Source: Strongylocentrotus droebachiensis (lineage: Eukaryota; Echinodermata; Echinoidea; Camarodonta; Strongylocentrotidae). From it: 64,000 nt of DNA. The notes under the pieces were generated by a model that saw only the letters and a program-made list of their open reading frames with translations, did no database searches and was not told the origin of the DNA. Location: the NCBI GenBank assembly GCA_035222895.1, contig JAVYIG010000118.1, forward strand, positions 248,001-312,000, read 5' to 3'. Numbering within the stretch: position 1 is the first letter of the stretch; the number at the start of each line of letters is the position of its first letter. The translations under genes were made by a program, and so were the position numbers. This document shows positions 62,336 through 64,000 of the stretch, piece by piece.

Positions 62336-64000
62336 GTAGTTATGAAGGCGGTGAAGTTAGAGATAGTGATGAGGAGAAGGATGAAGATAATAAAATGAGA
62401 GTTCTGCTTCGAATTGTGATACTCAAAATGAAGATAATAATAATAATTATACTACATTATATTTATAAGGCGCTTGATGCTAATCTTTCTAAGCGGAGAA
62501 AAGGAAGAAGGAAAAGTAAGGAAAAGTGAGAGACACCAAAGAAACTTGTTAAAAATATTGAATTACAAGTAAACGGCAAAAAAGAATATGACATTACACA
62601 AAATAATGACTACATCAGAATTAATTAAAATTAACGGATAAACCACCTATGGACTCAGAATTATAATATACAATGTCAAATATGCAAATGCAACTTACAA
62701 TAACAAAGATGAAGATAATGCTTACCATTTGTGATGACGATAGAAGTTTTTAAAAATAGAGAGAAAATGGTAAGGAGATGAAGAATAAAATGAAAAAGAT
62801 GATGAACAAAAAATGAAGAAGATTAAGACGAAAGTTTTTTAAAACAGGTAGGTCAAAAGACGAAGGTGAAGAATGAGAAGGAAATAGGATGCAGGAGTGG
62901 AAATCAAATACAATGTAATACAGTACTCTCGAATAATCACGGGAAAACCCCCGTCAAATTTAAAAATCAAACAGTTTTATTACGAAGACTTCATTCAAAC
63001 TGAAAAGATTTGTTCGGGTTATCCATTTAAGAATATAGTGCTTTCGAGCAACATTTTTAAGAGCCACGCGGTCCCTCCTGTACACCGATTCATACCCCTT
63101 TCTCTTCTTCACGTTTGATCTCAGCACCACTTCTTTCAATATAAATCATTCGCTTCCATCTCTCCCTCCCTCTTATATATTCTCCTTTTTAAAGTTTTTT
63201 CCCCCCTTCAATTTCCACTCCCTCCTAAACCACCCCCTCAACCTCTCCCACTATTTTTATTTTATTTTAACCCAATCTACCCCTCTCTGTCTCATCACCC
63301 TCTCCACTTGATAATCATTCATCCATGTCTGTCTATCTGTCTGTCAATCTGATTACACATGCTCTCTTTTGATAATAAAATATAAAAACACATATCACAA
63401 ATAGCAACTAAGACAAAAACATAAATAATATATAATGTGATTTGTAAAGTAGTTTGCTTTAATTTTGCAAAAATTAATTTATTGTGACCTTTTAAAAATT
63501 GAAGAAAAAAAAATTCCCATCTACATTCCAGCTTCGCTCTACATTTATTTTGCCAGAATTGCTAGCAGTTTGGAAATATAAGACATAGCATTATGTTTTA
63601 AATCTCAGACTCAGTCAAAATTTCATAACTTCGACTGAACAATCCAGATAAAATGACATCATTAGATGTAGAAGTCTTCAATCTGATTTTAAAAAAAAAA
63701 GTTCCATGAAGTTACAAAATATAATTATATAGTTACAGAACCATCCATACACAGAGTTTGACCATTTTGGTTCAGTAACAACATGGCATATATTCTTTTG
63801 TTTTGTGCTTGCCCAATATATTGTATCGAACCAGGTTGGCCAAACTCTCCTAATCAATGGCACTGAATACTTCATCAGCAATAGCGCCATCTACGACGAA
63901 GGTCTAAACAGCCTGCAGAGAGGAAGAGGATAGCTTTACCAGAACAGGTAATGTGACGAAAAGAGCTACATTCTTAATGAATCATTCAATCAATCAATAA

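Larger units (their letters stand above)
50641..64000. other. Downstream intergenic region without recognisable genes
   Basis: AT-rich DNA with SINE remnants, an hAT-like element, homopolymers and microsatellites. The longer open frames (for example 52124-52516 minus and 53904-54317 plus) contain no recognisable domain, and several run through repeats. A TTGAC cluster (four copies at 61136-61171) and a CpG-richer stretch at 60890-61210 are the only other unusual composition. A neighbouring gene may lie beyond the window. Confidence 0.6.

Noticed and set aside
62146..62529. 127-codon Asp-rich frame
   Set aside because: Generated by GAT/GGT trinucleotide repeats and ending in a SINE-like fragment; no domain.

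Overview
The window looks like about 64 kb of animal nuclear DNA: AT-rich, rich in introns, and full of microsatellites, homopolymer runs and short non-autonomous transposons. It holds one recognisable protein-coding gene, a Runx (Runt-domain) transcription factor on the + strand. Its coding exons lie at 2909-3356, 13056-13160, 29119-29304 and 47019-47890. Spliced, they give 1611 nt, or 536 codons plus a stop, with every intron in phase 1 and GT..AG borders. The protein has a complete Runt domain and ends in the Groucho/TLE-binding peptide VWRPY. Its divergence from vertebrate RUNX proteins, together with SINE-like repeats of a type I associate with echinoderms, suggests a marine invertebrate deuterostome. 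A sea urchin-like echinoderm is the best guess; this is inference and not proven.

Layout. 1-2190 is upstream non-coding DNA. About 2190-2908 is a promoter-like and 5' leader region, with a palindromic CRE, GC boxes, a TATA box, an E2F-like site and Runx consensus sites, and it leads into exon 1. Intron 1 (9.7 kb) splits the Runt domain and carries a 214-bp MITE with perfect 30-bp terminal inverted repeats. Intron 2 (16.0 kb) holds CpG-dense islands, arrays of nuclear-receptor half-sites and several copies of a short palindromic element. Intron 3 (17.7 kb) holds more copies of that element, a CpG-dense island with three CCAAT boxes, a six-copy ~198-bp minisatellite and a 538-bp element with TTAA-flanked inverted repeats. 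Exon 4 encodes the whole C-terminal regulatory region. The 3' UTR may run to a poly(A) signal near 50.6 kb. From there to 64 kb I find no convincing gene, only repeats, SINE remnants, a degraded hAT-like element and one CCAAT/E2F/TATA cluster near 52.2-52.45 kb.

The gene is expected to act as a DNA-binding partner of CBF-beta. It would activate or repress genes with TGYGGT sites, and repress through Groucho by its C-terminal WRPY. Paired Runx sites in its own leader suggest autoregulation.

I found no new multi-gene system. The strongest candidate for something undescribed is a dispersed family of ~65-85-bp hairpin elements with an arm core of AGAAGGGYGTTAAC. About ten copies lie between 18.5 and 48.5 kb, in both orientations. 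All fall in the transcribed part of the gene, and one lies in the probable 3' UTR.
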